A DNA stretch of 64,000 bases from Thiomicrorhabdus lithotrophica (GTDB taxonomy: Bacteria; Pseudomonadota; Gammaproteobacteria; Thiomicrospirales; Thiomicrospiraceae): positions 186,001 to 250,000 of the forward strand of contig NZ_CP102381.1 in NCBI RefSeq assembly GCF_029201445.1. Direction: 5' to 3'. Position 1 is the stretch's first letter. Each line of letters begins with the position of its first letter. Under the pieces are notes generated by a model, which was not told the origin of the DNA, made no database searches, and worked only from the letters and a program-made list of their open reading frames with translations. Made by a program: the position numbers and the translations under genes. Shown piece after piece: positions 52,611 to 62,453 of this stretch.

Positions 52611-54896
52611 TTGCCAAACCCTAAAATCGCTAAAGTTGCTGTTCCTGGCCCTTTTTTATTTCCATTAGATTACTTGCTTGAGCCTGAGTTGGATCTGTTA
52701 ACCATTGATAAACCCAGTGCGGTGATTGGTGGACGTGTTTGGGTGCCATTTAGAAATAAACAGATTGTTGGCTTAGTGATGGATATTAGTGAATCGGCTG
52801 ATTTTGAGATTTCAAAAATCAAACCGATTAGTGAAGTGATTGATATTGAACCGCTGTTCAATAAAACCCAGCTAGGCCTATTTAACTGGGCAAGCCAGTA
52901 TTACCATGAACCTATCGGTGATGTAATAATGACCGCTCTACCCAAACGCTTAAGAGCGGGTGAGAATGCCGAAATTAATGGTATGCAATATTGGCAGCTG
53001 TCAGAAGAAGGGCAAAGTAAAACGTTAGATGATATTTCTAAACGCGCCTTACGCCAGCGTAAGGTTTTTGAACAGTTTGTAGATAAAGGATTAAAGTCAG
53101 AATCCGACTTGAATGCTGAGTTAGAAAACTGGCGAAGTGCAGTGAAAACCTTTACTGAAAAAGGTTGGCTAGAAACGACTAATGGGCCTTGTTTAAGAGA
53201 GTCGAATTATGCACCAGCGCCAAATCATCCGTTAAATTCAGCTCAGCAAACGGCGGTAGACGCGGTTTTAGATTCACAAACCAACCAAACTCAATTTAAA
53301 GCCTTTTTATTAGAAGGTATTACCGGTAGCGGTAAAACCGAAGTTTACCTTGGCATGATTGAATCTATGATTAAGCAGGGAAAACAGGTTTTGGTGTTGG
53401 TGCCTGAAATTGGTTTAACGCCACAAATGGTATCGCGTTTTGAAGCCTATTTACAAGCGCGAGTAGCCGCTTTGCATTCAGGGCTAAATGATTCTGAACG
53501 TCACTGTGCTTGGCACCTTATTCGTACCGGACAAATTCAGGTTTTATTGGGTACGCGTTCGGCTATTTTTACCCCTTTTAAAAATCTTGGCTTGTGCATT
53601 ATTGATGAAGAGCATGACTTGTCTTATAAACAGCAAGAGGGGTTTCGCTATTCTGCTCGTGATTTGATGGTACAAAGAGCTTATCGAGAAAAATTACCCG
53701 TGGTTTTAGGCTCTGCTACGCCCAGTTTAGAAACGTTACATAACGCTCAAACAGGTCGCTATCAACATTTGCACTTAAAACAGAGAGCGGGTTTAGCCAA
53801 ACTACCTAGTTTGAAGCTTTTGGATATACGCGGCGAAAAGGTTCAAGAAGGCGTTTCGAGACCGTTAAAAACCGCTATGACAAAACATCTTGAAGCGGGT
53901 GGGCAAGCCTTACTGTTTTTAAATAGACGTGGATTCTCTCCGGTACTAATGTGTCATGATTGCGGTTGGCAGGCCGCTTGCCCAAGTTGTGATGCCAATA
54001 TGACTTTCCATATCACCCAAGGTCAAACCAGTGATGGGGGTGTTGCAGGGTATTTACAATGCCATCACTGTGATGAACAAATGGCTAAGCCGAGCTGTTG
54101 TCCAAGCTGTGACAGTGAAGAGTTTGTTAATGTTGGTCAAGGAACGGAACGTTTAGAAGATACAATTAAAGAGTGGTTTCCTGATAAAAGAATCTTAAGG
54201 ATTGATCGCGATACTACTCGTTTAAAAGGTTCTATGGCTGAGTTGACGGGGATTGCACAGCGTGGTGAAGCAGATATCCTGATTGGAACCCAAATGCTGG
54301 CTAAAGGACATCATTTCCCTAATGTGACGTTGGTGGGTCTGCTGGATATTGACCAAGGACTATTCAGCGCTGATTATCGTGCGGCAGAAAGAATGGCGCA
54401 ACTCATTTTGCAAGTTTCAGGGCGTGCAGGACGAGCTGAAAAACCAGGGGAAGTATTGATTCAAACTCATCATCCAGATCACCCTTTATTAACAACGTTA
54501 ATTCAAAAAGGCTATACGGCGTTTGCTGATAAAGCTTTGCAGGAACGTAAATCTGCTTTCTTGCCACCTTTTAAATATCAAATTCTTATTCGTGCTGAAG
54601 CAACGAACCCACAGGATGGTATGGCTTTTTTAGATTCACTCAAAGCAGGGCTTGAAAATTATTGGCAGCAATGGGTAGACGCGAAATTAGTTGAAGGCAG
54701 TATTGATTTCTGGGGGCCGGTTTCTGCTCCAATGTTACGCCGCCAAGGTCGTTACCGTTATCAACTGATGTTGCAGTCTAAAAACCGTGCTGATTTACAT
54801 CGTTTATTAACGGAAATGCAGCCACATATTTATACCAGCCCTCTGGCCCGTAAGGTTCGCTGGAGCATTGATGTTGATCCTCAAGAAATGTACTGA
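52611..54896 (+). CDS. priA: Primosomal protein N' (PriA helicase)
   Basis: PriA restarts collapsed replication forks. The 761-residue protein begins at TTG and has an N-terminal DNA-binding domain, helicase motifs (G-I-T-G-S-G-K-T-E-V-Y, D-E-E-H-D, G-S-A-T-P-S) and the zinc-binding Cys clusters (C-H-D-C-G-W, C-P-S-C-D, C-H-H-C, C-C-P-S-C). The C-terminal helicase lobe ends with a Q-V-S-G-R-A-G-R-A motif. It stands alone. Confidence 0.95.
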   Translation: MPNPKIAKVAVPGPFLFPLDYLLEPELDLLTIDKPSAVIGGRVWVPFRNKQIVGLVMDISESADFEISKIKPISEVIDIEPLFNKTQLGLFNWASQYYHEPIGDVIMTALPKRLRAGENAEINGMQYWQLSEEGQSKTLDDISKRALRQRKVFEQFVDKGLKSESDLNAELENWRSAVKTFTEKGWLETTNGPCLRESNYAPAPNHPLNSAQQTAVDAVLDSQTNQTQFKAFLLEGITGSGKTEVYLGMIESMIKQGKQVLVLVPEIGLTPQMVSRFEAYLQARVAALHSGLNDSERHCAWHLIRTGQIQVLLGTRSAIFTPFKNLGLCIIDEEHDLSYKQQEGFRYSARDLMVQRAYREKLPVVLGSATPSLETLHNAQTGRYQHLHLKQRAGLAKLPSLKLLDIRGEKVQEGVSRPLKTAMTKHLEAGGQALLFLNRRGFSPVLMCHDCGWQAACPSCDANMTFHITQGQTSDGGVAGYLQCHHCDEQMAKPSCCPSCDSEEFVNVGQGTERLEDTIKEWFPDKRILRIDRDTTRLKGSMAELTGIAQRGEADILIGTQMLAKGHHFPNVTLVGLLDIDQGLFSADYRAAERMAQLILQVSGRAGRAEKPGEVLIQTHHPDHPLLTTLIQKGYTAFADKALQERKSAFLPPFKYQILIRAEATNPQDGMAFLDSLKAGLENYWQQWVDAKLVEGSIDFWGPVSAPMLRRQGRYRYQLMLQSKNRADLHRLLTEMQPHIYTSPLARKVRWSIDVDPQEMY

Positions 54897-54922
54897 TTTT
54901 TAGATATTCTAAAAACTATCTC

Positions 54923-54953
54923 ACCCCGCAAACGGGTATAAATGCCTGGTAAA
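54923..54953 (+). repeat. C4/G4 hairpin + GCCTGGTAA repeat, copy C
   Basis: ACCCCG-CAAA-CGGGT is followed by ATAAATGCCTGGTAAA, 27 bp past priA. It is like the copies at 6253 and 12788. Confidence 0.6.
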
Positions 54954-55059
54954 TTAATCTCATACGTAGTCAAAAGGCTCCAGTTTTTTGTAAGCATTAT
55001 TACCGAATAGTGCGTTATGATGATGTTCTGTAGGTCATTCTTAGCTAAAGGAGAAAGTT

Positions 55060-55971
55060 GTGGATTTTTTAAGTTTTGTTGGAACAATTTCAGTTTTTAT
55101 TGTTATCTACCTATTTTTAGCGGTCAAAATTGTCTCACAAGCTGAATTAGTGGTTATTGAACGTTTAGGTAAGTTTCATCGAACGTTGGGTGCCGGAATT
55201 AACTTCATTGTGCCGTTTATTGACCAGAAACGATCAAGCTTTTCTACCCAAGAACAAATCATTGATGTGCCGCGCCAAGCGGTTATCACCAAAGATAACG
55301 TTAGTATTCAGATTGATGCAGTGGTCTTCATTCGTATTAACGATGCAAAGCAAGCTACCTATGAAATACAAGATCTGAAAGGTGCGATTGCTCAGTTAGC
55401 ACAAACGACCTTGCGAGCAGAGATTGGCCGAATGGAGTTAGATGATACGTTAAGTTCACGAGCCGACTTAAATGCCGTGTTACTAACCGCTTTAGATTTA
55501 GCAAGTAGCACTTGGGGGGCGAAAGTGACTCGTGTTGAAGTGGCTGATATCTCTGTACCAGAAGCCGTGCAAAGTGCCATGGAATTGCAAATGGAAGCCG
55601 AGCGTCGCCGTCGTGCTACTGAAACAGAGGCCGAGGGTGATAAAAATGCTTTGGTTTTTCAAGCTGAAGGTGAACGTCAGCAAGCCTTTAAACAAGCCGA
55701 AGCGGTTGAACGTATGGCTGATGCGCATAAGTATGAAAAAGAGCAGCTAGCGATGGGTGAACAAAAAGCGATGGAGCTGATTAACCAAGCCATGCTAGAG
55801 AATAAAGATGCAGCTAGCTTTTTATTAGCTAAAGATAGAATCGCTGCTTTTGCAGGCCTGGCAAGTAGTGATTCAGCTAATAAAGTGATTGTGCCAGTGG
55901 AAACATCTGAAATGGTCGGTTCTTTAGCGGCATTTACAAGTATTCTTGGCCAGAACGCTAGTACTAAATAA
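55060..55971 (+). CDS. SPFH/Band 7 membrane protein (QmcA/stomatin-like)
   Basis: The 303-residue protein has an N-terminal membrane segment (about 3-24) and a Band 7 domain (V-E-R-L-G-K-F-H-R-T-L-type start, D-V-P-R-Q, T-L-R-A-E-I-G). A long charged coiled coil (about 180-240) leads to a short tail. Such proteins build membrane microdomain scaffolds. It has a GTG start with AAAGGAGA upstream, and is followed after 42 bp by its usual partner NfeD. Confidence 0.88.
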   Translation: MDFLSFVGTISVFIVIYLFLAVKIVSQAELVVIERLGKFHRTLGAGINFIVPFIDQKRSSFSTQEQIIDVPRQAVITKDNVSIQIDAVVFIRINDAKQATYEIQDLKGAIAQLAQTTLRAEIGRMELDDTLSSRADLNAVLLTALDLASSTWGAKVTRVEVADISVPEAVQSAMELQMEAERRRRATETEAEGDKNALVFQAEGERQQAFKQAEAVERMADAHKYEKEQLAMGEQKAMELINQAMLENKDAASFLLAKDRIAAFAGLASSDSANKVIVPVETSEMVGSLAAFTSILGQNASTK

Positions 55972-56013
55972 CAAAAGTTAGAGACTATAAATCACTTAAT
56001 AGGAGAAGATTCG

Positions 56014-56448
56014 ATGGAAAATATACTACCAGTCATTCCTGCTTGGATAATGTTAACCATTGGTGTTGTATTACTCGCTCTTGAACTGCTTAGTGGAGCC
56101 TTTGTGATTCTGTTTTTTGGAATGGCATTTTTAGTGGTTGGTTATAGTGGTTTTATGATTGATTGGCAAGCAGGTGAATATCAAGTTTTAGCGGTCGCTG
56201 TTTTGGGTGGGATTCTGACCTATGTTTTACGTGGTTATTTTATGAGAGGTATGAGTAAAGAGGATTTGCCTTTAGAAACCATGCAGGTTGGAGAGTCAGG
56301 AATAATTGTTGATGATGGCGGTGAGCAGAGGCTAAGGTATAAAGGCACAACTTGGGCATTCAAATATACGGGTGAAGATGCCGTTGCAATAGGTGATGAG
56401 GTAATGGTTGTTGAGCTTAAAAACAATGTTGCTTTGGTAACTAAATAG
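56014..56448 (+). CDS. NfeD-family membrane protein
   Basis: The 144-residue protein has two or three membrane helices (about 8-28, 30-46, 52-70) and a C-terminal soluble OB-fold domain (about 85-144, with V-G-E-S-G-I-I-V and V-G-I-G-D-E-V). It lacks the protease part of long NfeD proteins. It pairs with the SPFH gene as in many bacteria. Confidence 0.87.
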   Translation: MENILPVIPAWIMLTIGVVLLALELLSGAFVILFFGMAFLVVGYSGFMIDWQAGEYQVLAVAVLGGILTYVLRGYFMRGMSKEDLPLETMQVGESGIIVDDGGEQRLRYKGTTWAFKYTGEDAVAIGDEVMVVELKNNVALVTK

Positions 56449-56623
56449 CCTTAATACCGTGTTGTTCTGATATAAGATTTTCTAAAAAAACGAGTTCTGT
56501 AATTTTACTTAAATTAATAATACTGATGTGCCCATAAAAATATTGATTTATTCTGTAAGTTCCTTAAAATGTTCAAGAATCATAAACCACTACAATTAAT
56601 AATTATGACTACAGGACTACACT

Positions 56624-57208
56624 ATGAACTTTAAAGTAATGACAGCAGCCATCTTATCGGCATCACTCACCTCTTTTGTATCAAGCAATGTTATGGCATC
56701 TGATACAACTCAATCTAACCTTGAAGAAGCGCGCGGCTTGGTAAAGCAATTTGGCGGTCAGTTAAAACCTGAGTTAAAAAAAGCAATGAAATCTGGCGGC
56801 CCTGTTGTGGCGGTTGAATTCTGTCACTCAAAAGCGCCAGCCATTGCTATGGCATTATCAGAGAAGTCTGGTTGGGATGTTAATCGTGTGAGCTTAAAGG
56901 CACGTGGTGCAATGGCAAAGCCTGATGCTTGGGAAACTCAAGTCTTAAATGATTTTAATGAGCGTAAAGCCGCTGGTGAAGATATTAGTAAAATGGATTT
57001 TTCAGAAGTCATTCATGAAGGCGATAAAACTACTTTCCGTTACATGAAGGCAGTAGGTACAGCTGAAGTTTGTTTGACGTGTCATGGTACCAATGTGGCA
57101 GAGCCAATCAAACAGGCTATTGCTAAATACTATCCACAGGATAACGCAATGGGCTTCAGTAAGGGTGATATTCGTGGTGCCTTCAGTTTTTCAAAAGTGG
57201 AGAAATAA
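56624..57208 (+). CDS. Periplasmic Tll0287-like (DUF3365) heme protein
   Basis: The 194-residue protein has a signal peptide (about 1-26, V-M-A-S-D) and the Tll0287-like fold with C-H-S-K-A-P and a c-type heme site C-L-T-C-H-G-T-N near the C-terminus. It is probably a small redox or gas-responsive sensor or electron carrier. The same kind of domain forms the sensor part of the gene at 2151. It is directly followed, with no gap, by a second exported-protein gene. Confidence 0.8.
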   Translation: MNFKVMTAAILSASLTSFVSSNVMASDTTQSNLEEARGLVKQFGGQLKPELKKAMKSGGPVVAVEFCHSKAPAIAMALSEKSGWDVNRVSLKARGAMAKPDAWETQVLNDFNERKAAGEDISKMDFSEVIHEGDKTTFRYMKAVGTAEVCLTCHGTNVAEPIKQAIAKYYPQDNAMGFSKGDIRGAFSFSKVEK

Positions 57209-57688
57209 ATGAAAGCGTTATTAATTTCAATCATGATGGTTTTTGCAGTTTCTGTACAAGCACAAACGATGGCAAAACAGAGTTTTGAAGATCAATGGGA
57301 AAAGCCGGTTGAATTGAATGAGCAGACAAAATGGTTAGTGATTACTCAATCTAAAGATGCGGGTAAAATCGTTAAAGAGAGCTTTGAGACTTTAGGGCTT
57401 AACGATTTAGCACAAATTAATATGCTGTATTTGGCAGACATATCAGGCATGCCTGGTTTTATTACAAGCATGTTCGCGATTCCTAAAATGCGTGATTATG
57501 GATTCCAAATAGGTTTAATTAATGAAGATGGTCAGTTAGCGGCGCTTGAATTAACTAGTTTGGATTCAGAAAAGGTAAGTGTAGTCAGTTTAAACAACTT
57601 AGAGGTTATGGACACACAGCTGTTTGAAGATGATGTTGCGTTTAAGGCATTTTTACAGTCGAATGTTTTGGGTAAGCTAGCTAAATAA
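57209..57688 (+). CDS. Exported protein of unknown function
   Basis: The 159-residue protein has a signal peptide (about 1-18, V-Q-A-Q) and a small alpha/beta domain without cysteines, perhaps a thioredoxin-like fold (W-L-V-I-T-Q-S-K-D-A-G-K, then Y-L-A-D-I-S-G-M-P). Its ATG follows directly on the stop codon of the heme-protein gene, so the two are a unit. A palindrome-built terminator follows. Confidence 0.65.
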   Translation: MKALLISIMMVFAVSVQAQTMAKQSFEDQWEKPVELNEQTKWLVITQSKDAGKIVKESFETLGLNDLAQINMLYLADISGMPGFITSMFAIPKMRDYGFQIGLINEDGQLAALELTSLDSEKVSVVSLNNLEVMDTQLFEDDVAFKAFLQSNVLGKLAK

Positions 57689-57711
57689 TTTATATCGTAT
57701 TTTGCAAACCT

Positions 57712-57750
57712 ACCAGGCCTGGTCTCTTTAATTAAGACCAGGCCTTTTTT
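57712..57750 (+). terminator. Terminator built from the iterated palindrome
   Basis: ACCAGGCCTGGT (57712-57723) is followed by a second part copy; AGGCCTGGTCT (57715-57725) pairs with AGACCAGGCCT (57735-57745), then T5. The palindrome provides one arm of a rho-independent terminator. Confidence 0.82.
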
Positions 57751-57772
57751 GTTTATGCTTTAGATTAATAGG

Positions 57773-58732
57773 CTAGCTTTTCAACTGTTTTGAAAACTCA
57801 TCCAAAGAAATTTCTATATGACCTGACTTGTCTCTATTGGGCCCTTTTATGACTTCTTGTGCTGCCCAAGCATGTCCATGAACCACTTCGTAGGTTGCGG
57901 GAATTTTATGGTCGTTTGGATTTCTTAGTTCTTCATAGGCATTTAGCATGCTAGTAAAGCGTTGTTTTCCCATTAAGCCATTGTTGCGTTGCTTATTAGC
58001 ATTAGTGGCGCCAATGGCTTTTAAATCTTTTAAAACGCCCATAGGTTTATCATAGGTCAGAGTGAAAATTTCCATATCCATAACGGGTTGACCAAAGCCA
58101 TTGCGTATTAAAGCATCGCCAATATCATGCATATCAATAAAGTTATTTACATGTTCATAGTTGGCATCAACTTTTTGCCAGGCCTGTCTAAGTTCTTTTA
58201 ACGTATCTGGGCCAAACGTCGTAAACATTAATAACCCCTCAGAGCGTAATACACGTCTAAATTCAGCAAAGACACTGTCTAAGTCATCGCACCATTGCAA
58301 CATTAAGTTGCTGACAATCAAATCGACACTGTTATCCGCAAAAGGCAATTGGTATACATCCGCATTAATTGCGGTAGCGGCTGTTCTAGTAGCGAGTGCC
58401 TTGGTTAATTTACAGTTTTGTAAGAACTGATTAACTTTGGTGTTAAGCGCTGGCCAGCGTGGTGTAGTAAAACGTGGGGTAGCCATTTTTAACATGCTTG
58501 GCGATAGGTCTACGGCAAACAATTGTGCATTAGGGTAACGTTGAATCACTTGCTCTGTTAGCAGGCCTGTGCCAGCGCCTAAATCAAGAATGGTTTTAGG
58601 TTCAACGGTAGTCAGTTCAAGACGTTCATCAATACGTTCAGCGACGGTTTTTTGTAAAATAGCGGCATCGTCATAGCTGGGGGCGGCATGATTAAAATGC
58701 TGTTGAATATGTTGGCGACTAAAGCTTTGCAT
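57773..58732 (-). CDS. bioC: Malonyl-ACP O-methyltransferase BioC
   Basis: BioC methylates malonyl-ACP to start pimelate synthesis for biotin. The 319-residue protein has I-L-D-L-G-A-G-T-G-L-L-T (SAM motif I), L-F-A-V-D-L-S, L-P-F-A-D-N-S-V-D and S-N-L-M-L-Q-W-C. It is longer than E. coli BioC by some 65 residues, mainly a mid-protein insertion. It is the last gene of the biotin unit, 3 bp from bioH. Confidence 0.92.
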   Translation of the reverse strand: MQSFSRQHIQQHFNHAAPSYDDAAILQKTVAERIDERLELTTVEPKTILDLGAGTGLLTEQVIQRYPNAQLFAVDLSPSMLKMATPRFTTPRWPALNTKVNQFLQNCKLTKALATRTAATAINADVYQLPFADNSVDLIVSNLMLQWCDDLDSVFAEFRRVLRSEGLLMFTTFGPDTLKELRQAWQKVDANYEHVNNFIDMHDIGDALIRNGFGQPVMDMEIFTLTYDKPMGVLKDLKAIGATNANKQRNNGLMGKQRFTSMLNAYEELRNPNDHKIPATYEVVHGHAWAAQEVIKGPNRDKSGHIEISLDEFSKQLKS

Positions 58733-58735
58733 GGA

Positions 58736-59533
58736 TTAATGTTGTCTTAAAAAGTTGAGGATGTAATCAGCGGTTTCATCTGGCTGTGAGAAAAAAGGAA
58801 TGTGACTTCCTCCAGGAATGACTTCAATCTGAGCATTGGGTTGTAAATCATGAAGATTGGAACGAATTTCTTGTGGAATGAGCGGGTCATTTTCTCCTAA
58901 TAGCCATAGTGTCGGCATCTTGAGTTCATGTAACTGCTGTCGGTTGTCCATTTCAATTAATAGAATTAAGCCTTGATTCAAGGCGTTAAAGGTTGGTACC
59001 GTTCTATTAGCCATATGCTTGCCGAGCTCTTTCATTAGAGCGCGTGCATTTTCAGCCCCTTGAAGTTGCAAACGCCAAAATTTTTTGAGTACACCTGAAA
59101 CCTCAATGCTCATGGCTTGTATGAAGTCGCTAATGATTTGTGGGCTAACTGAACGTTGCCAACCGTCATTTTGAGTAAAGCGAGGTGTAGTCGCTAAACA
59201 AATCAAACTTTGAACTCTTAAAGGATAACGCAAGGCAATTTGTTGTGCTAATAAGCCCCCAAGCGACCAGCCTAATAGATGGGTTTGTTGTGGCATCACG
59301 TCGACTAGAGCTTTAATCCAGTTATCCATAAGCTGTGGGCTTTTTTCTATATCTTCACTATCACCAAAGCCTGGTAAATCAATTAGGGTAATGGTGTATT
59401 CAGCAGAAAACTTTTCTTTGGCCCAGCCTTCCCAAACACGGCTTTCAGCCGCCCAACCATGAATAAGCGTGAGATTGGGTTTGGGCTGATGGTTTTCATC
59501 AAAGGAAGGAATTGTAATGGTGTTTAATTTCAT
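58736..59533 (-). CDS. bioH: Pimeloyl-ACP methyl ester carboxylesterase BioH
   Basis: BioH removes the methyl group added by BioC, releasing pimeloyl-ACP. The 265-residue alpha/beta hydrolase has the oxyanion start L-I-H-G-W-A, nucleophile Ser in G-W-S-L-G-G, Asp in L-G-E-N-D-P and His in G-G-S-H-I-P. The place beside bioC and the G-W-S motif support BioH over other hydrolases. Confidence 0.9.
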   Translation of the reverse strand: MKLNTITIPSFDENHQPKPNLTLIHGWAAESRVWEGWAKEKFSAEYTITLIDLPGFGDSEDIEKSPQLMDNWIKALVDVMPQQTHLLGWSLGGLLAQQIALRYPLRVQSLICLATTPRFTQNDGWQRSVSPQIISDFIQAMSIEVSGVLKKFWRLQLQGAENARALMKELGKHMANRTVPTFNALNQGLILLIEMDNRQQLHELKMPTLWLLGENDPLIPQEIRSNLHDLQPNAQIEVIPGGSHIPFFSQPDETADYILNFLRQH

Positions 59534-59600
59534 GCGGCTATTTTAGCGTTTTTTAGCGATGACTGTATAACGCTTTGCCTTCAAAGCTTGGTTTTGTAGG

Positions 59601-62363
59601 TTATATTGTTAATTTAACTTGGCCAGCTTTGGTCTCTTTGCTAATTTGGGGTTTGCAGATAACAATTTGTTTGCTGGCGGCACCGAGTTTTAACAGGTAA
59701 CGTTTGATGACTTTTTGGCGCTCTGCTCCGAGCTCTAGAAGCTGGGGGTTACTAATGCTAATATCAGGCACAACAATCTTTTTGCCATCTTGAGTAGTTT
59801 TGTCTGAATTGGCATTTTGTTTGGCTTGTTTTTCAATAGCGGATTTAATTGCGGCTTGTTGTAATGCACGGCGATCCGCTTCATTTACGCCACCACAAAG
59901 TTTTATTTGAATCGCTTTACGTTCAGATAATAGCACTTTCATTTTGCCTAGATAGCTTTGCATTTTAGGCGAAAGAGTAGCTTTACCGTAATCAAAATCA
60001 ACCGATTGAAGTGTAATGGCTGAAGCTTTGTCTAAGGCGTATTCTCCGACCAGTGCAATGGCGCCAAAAGGTTGCAGTGCTAGCAGTAAATAACTACGAG
60101 TTGCACCTGCTAAAGCTTTTCCTAAAGCGATAGTAATCACATCGCTAATGTTAAAGTCTGGGCTGTTTAAATCGCCTTTTACCGGCAAGGATAATTCAAT
60201 GTTGTCATTTTTATCTTGCAGCATTGCCAGGCCTGTTTCTAATGGGATTGGGAAGCTTTTTTGTAAATCTTTAGACTTGTCGTTATTGATGCTTTCAAGC
60301 TCTAACTTATTTAAGTGCAGTTTGTTTTGGGCATCAATTTGATTGTCTTTAATCGTTGTTTCTAATTCAGCGGATAATTGGCCACTTTTTATGTGGTAAC
60401 CAACCGTTTGCTCAGTTAATGGGGAAAGTTCGAGCAAAGAAAGCCCATCTAATTGAGTTTGGGCGTTAAACGCTTTGGTTGGCTGTAAAGGTGTAAAGCT
60501 GCCTTGACTGCTTAAGTGACTAAATTCATCAAAAACCACTTTTAAATTAAATGCGGTATTATTGGTTGGTTTTTTACTGGCTACTTTTCCGAGTATTAAT
60601 TGGTCAAGTTTCAGGGTTTTTTTAAGTGCAGGTTTAAGCTGTTCATTGACAAGGTAAATGGGGTTGTTCCCCATCACTTTTAAAGAAGCGATTTGGTAAT
60701 GGAGGTTGTCCGTCTCTTGAGTGTTTGAAGCTTTGCTAATCGCTTCAGTTTTGGCTTTAGTTTCGCTTGTGGGTTTTTCTTCGCTATTTGGCAGAGCGCT
60801 CAGTAAAGTATTAATTTCTTTTATTTGGCCTTCTTTATTCAAAGTGATATGAGTTTCACTGCCTTGAATGACAAGTTGGCCTAAATCTACAAAGACTTTA
60901 TCGGCTTCTTTATTGTAGTTGGCTTTATCTAAAGAAAGCTTTTGTAAAGTTACCAGGCCTGGTAGGTTGCTATTTTTGGCCAGGGTGAATTGTTGTAATG
61001 AAAAGTCGTTTATCGATATTGAATCGGTGTTATTAAGTTTAAACTCTTTAATCGATGCTGATCCAGCATTTAACAATGTTACTTTGTTATTAGTCAGCTT
61101 TAACTGCTTTAAGGAAATGTTGCCTGTGGAGTCAAAAGTCACCTTTTCATCGGATGTTAAATTTACATCACCCTTCCAGTTAAATTGCTCTAAATGGGCA
61201 AGTAGATTTTGATATCCTCCTTGCAAGTTTTTTACCCTTAAGTCACCACTATGTTTCAAATTAATACTTTGGTTATCCAGGGTTAATGTACTGTTTATGT
61301 CTGCTGTAATGTCAGCCAAAAGATTTGGTTGATTGCTTGTGTCGCTGACCGATAGGCCAGCTGGATTAAGGTTAAGCGAGTTCAATTCTAGCTTACCGTT
61401 TAGATCAATGGTTTTGATTGGTTTTTCGGTATAGTAAAAATCGCCTTTCCAGCTTAATTTATTAAGATTGGCTTGGGTTGGTTTTTGGGTGAAAGCGATT
61501 TCATCAACATCCAAATTGCCTTGCTGAAACAGTTTTAATCCCTGGTTGCTCTGTTCAAGCGTAAAAGTGATATCGGTATTTAAGACAGCATTAAAATCAA
61601 ATTCTTGTTTAGGGATGAAGTGTATAAAATCAGAGGATTTAATGCCCTTTGTTTGCAGAGTTCCAACGACTTTGGGGAACTCTTTAAACAGGTGTAACTG
61701 TAAATTAGCATTGAATTGGGCTTGATTTAATTTGGTTTTGAATTCTAAGCGAGCATAATCTTCAGACCAAGCGTAGAGATGACTTAAGTTTAGGTGTTCA
61801 ATGTGCAAATTGGACGTTTTTGATTTATGTGTTAAAGACAGAGAAATGTTGTTTAAAGTGACATTATCCAGGCCGAGTAAAAAGCCTAATCCCTCTTTAG
61901 CGGACTCTTCAGTATTTTCCTCTGACGGTGTATCAGAAGTAAGCGGAATATCCGCTAAAAATAATTGCTGTTTATCATTAAGATCAAAAGGTAAATCTGT
62001 GTCTGATATTTGGATGGATTCTACCCAAATACGTTTTTGTAAAAGGTTTAAAACATTCAGGTTAACTTCAAGCAGGCCAATATTTGTAATGGGTTTTATG
62101 GCAGTTACATTTTCTTGAGTGATTGATGGGGATAGTGACTGCTTAGTTTGGTATAGACTCAAGTTGTCTATACTGACAATACCTAGAAAAGGATTGATGT
62201 CGATATCTTCTAATTCTACCTGCTGAATGCCATAAGGCTTGGTGTAATCTAGAATGATTTGTTTAACTAGCCCTTGCAGTAAATAAGGGGTAACAATAAG
62301 TAATAGGGAAAACGTGATAACAATCAAAGTCTTCCACTTGTGGTTTTTTATCCAACTTATCAT
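59601..62363 (-). CDS. Large AsmA/DUF748-family envelope protein
   Basis: The 920-residue protein has one N-terminal membrane helix (about 11-33) and a long periplasmic body of repeated beta-strands with D-I-N-S-T-L-type repeats, as in the AsmA-like DUF748 family. The C-terminal V-D-F-D-Y-G-K-A-T-L-S-P and G-G-V-N-E-A-D-R-R resemble OmpA-like and other peptidoglycan-binding ends. Such proteins are thought to span the periplasm and carry lipids. It lies between bioF and bioH in the same direction. An iterated palindrome at 60952 codes L-P-G-L-V. Confidence 0.8.
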   Translation of the reverse strand: MISWIKNHKWKTLIVITFSLLLIVTPYLLQGLVKQIILDYTKPYGIQQVELEDIDINPFLGIVSIDNLSLYQTKQSLSPSITQENVTAIKPITNIGLLEVNLNVLNLLQKRIWVESIQISDTDLPFDLNDKQQLFLADIPLTSDTPSEENTEESAKEGLGFLLGLDNVTLNNISLSLTHKSKTSNLHIEHLNLSHLYAWSEDYARLEFKTKLNQAQFNANLQLHLFKEFPKVVGTLQTKGIKSSDFIHFIPKQEFDFNAVLNTDITFTLEQSNQGLKLFQQGNLDVDEIAFTQKPTQANLNKLSWKGDFYYTEKPIKTIDLNGKLELNSLNLNPAGLSVSDTSNQPNLLADITADINSTLTLDNQSINLKHSGDLRVKNLQGGYQNLLAHLEQFNWKGDVNLTSDEKVTFDSTGNISLKQLKLTNNKVTLLNAGSASIKEFKLNNTDSISINDFSLQQFTLAKNSNLPGLVTLQKLSLDKANYNKEADKVFVDLGQLVIQGSETHITLNKEGQIKEINTLLSALPNSEEKPTSETKAKTEAISKASNTQETDNLHYQIASLKVMGNNPIYLVNEQLKPALKKTLKLDQLILGKVASKKPTNNTAFNLKVVFDEFSHLSSQGSFTPLQPTKAFNAQTQLDGLSLLELSPLTEQTVGYHIKSGQLSAELETTIKDNQIDAQNKLHLNKLELESINNDKSKDLQKSFPIPLETGLAMLQDKNDNIELSLPVKGDLNSPDFNISDVITIALGKALAGATRSYLLLALQPFGAIALVGEYALDKASAITLQSVDFDYGKATLSPKMQSYLGKMKVLLSERKAIQIKLCGGVNEADRRALQQAAIKSAIEKQAKQNANSDKTTQDGKKIVVPDISISNPQLLELGAERQKVIKRYLLKLGAASKQIVICKPQISKETKAGQVKLTI
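60952..60963. repeat. Iterated palindrome ACCAGGCCTGGT inside the DUF748 gene
   Basis: Exact copy coding L-P-G-L-V. Confidence 0.9.
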
Positions 62364-62453
62364 TCTGATAATCCGTGCTTATAGTTTATAGATGTTTAAT
62401 TAAGTATAACTCAAATGAACTGAATTAAATTCTGCGCTTTGCTTGTTAAAACT

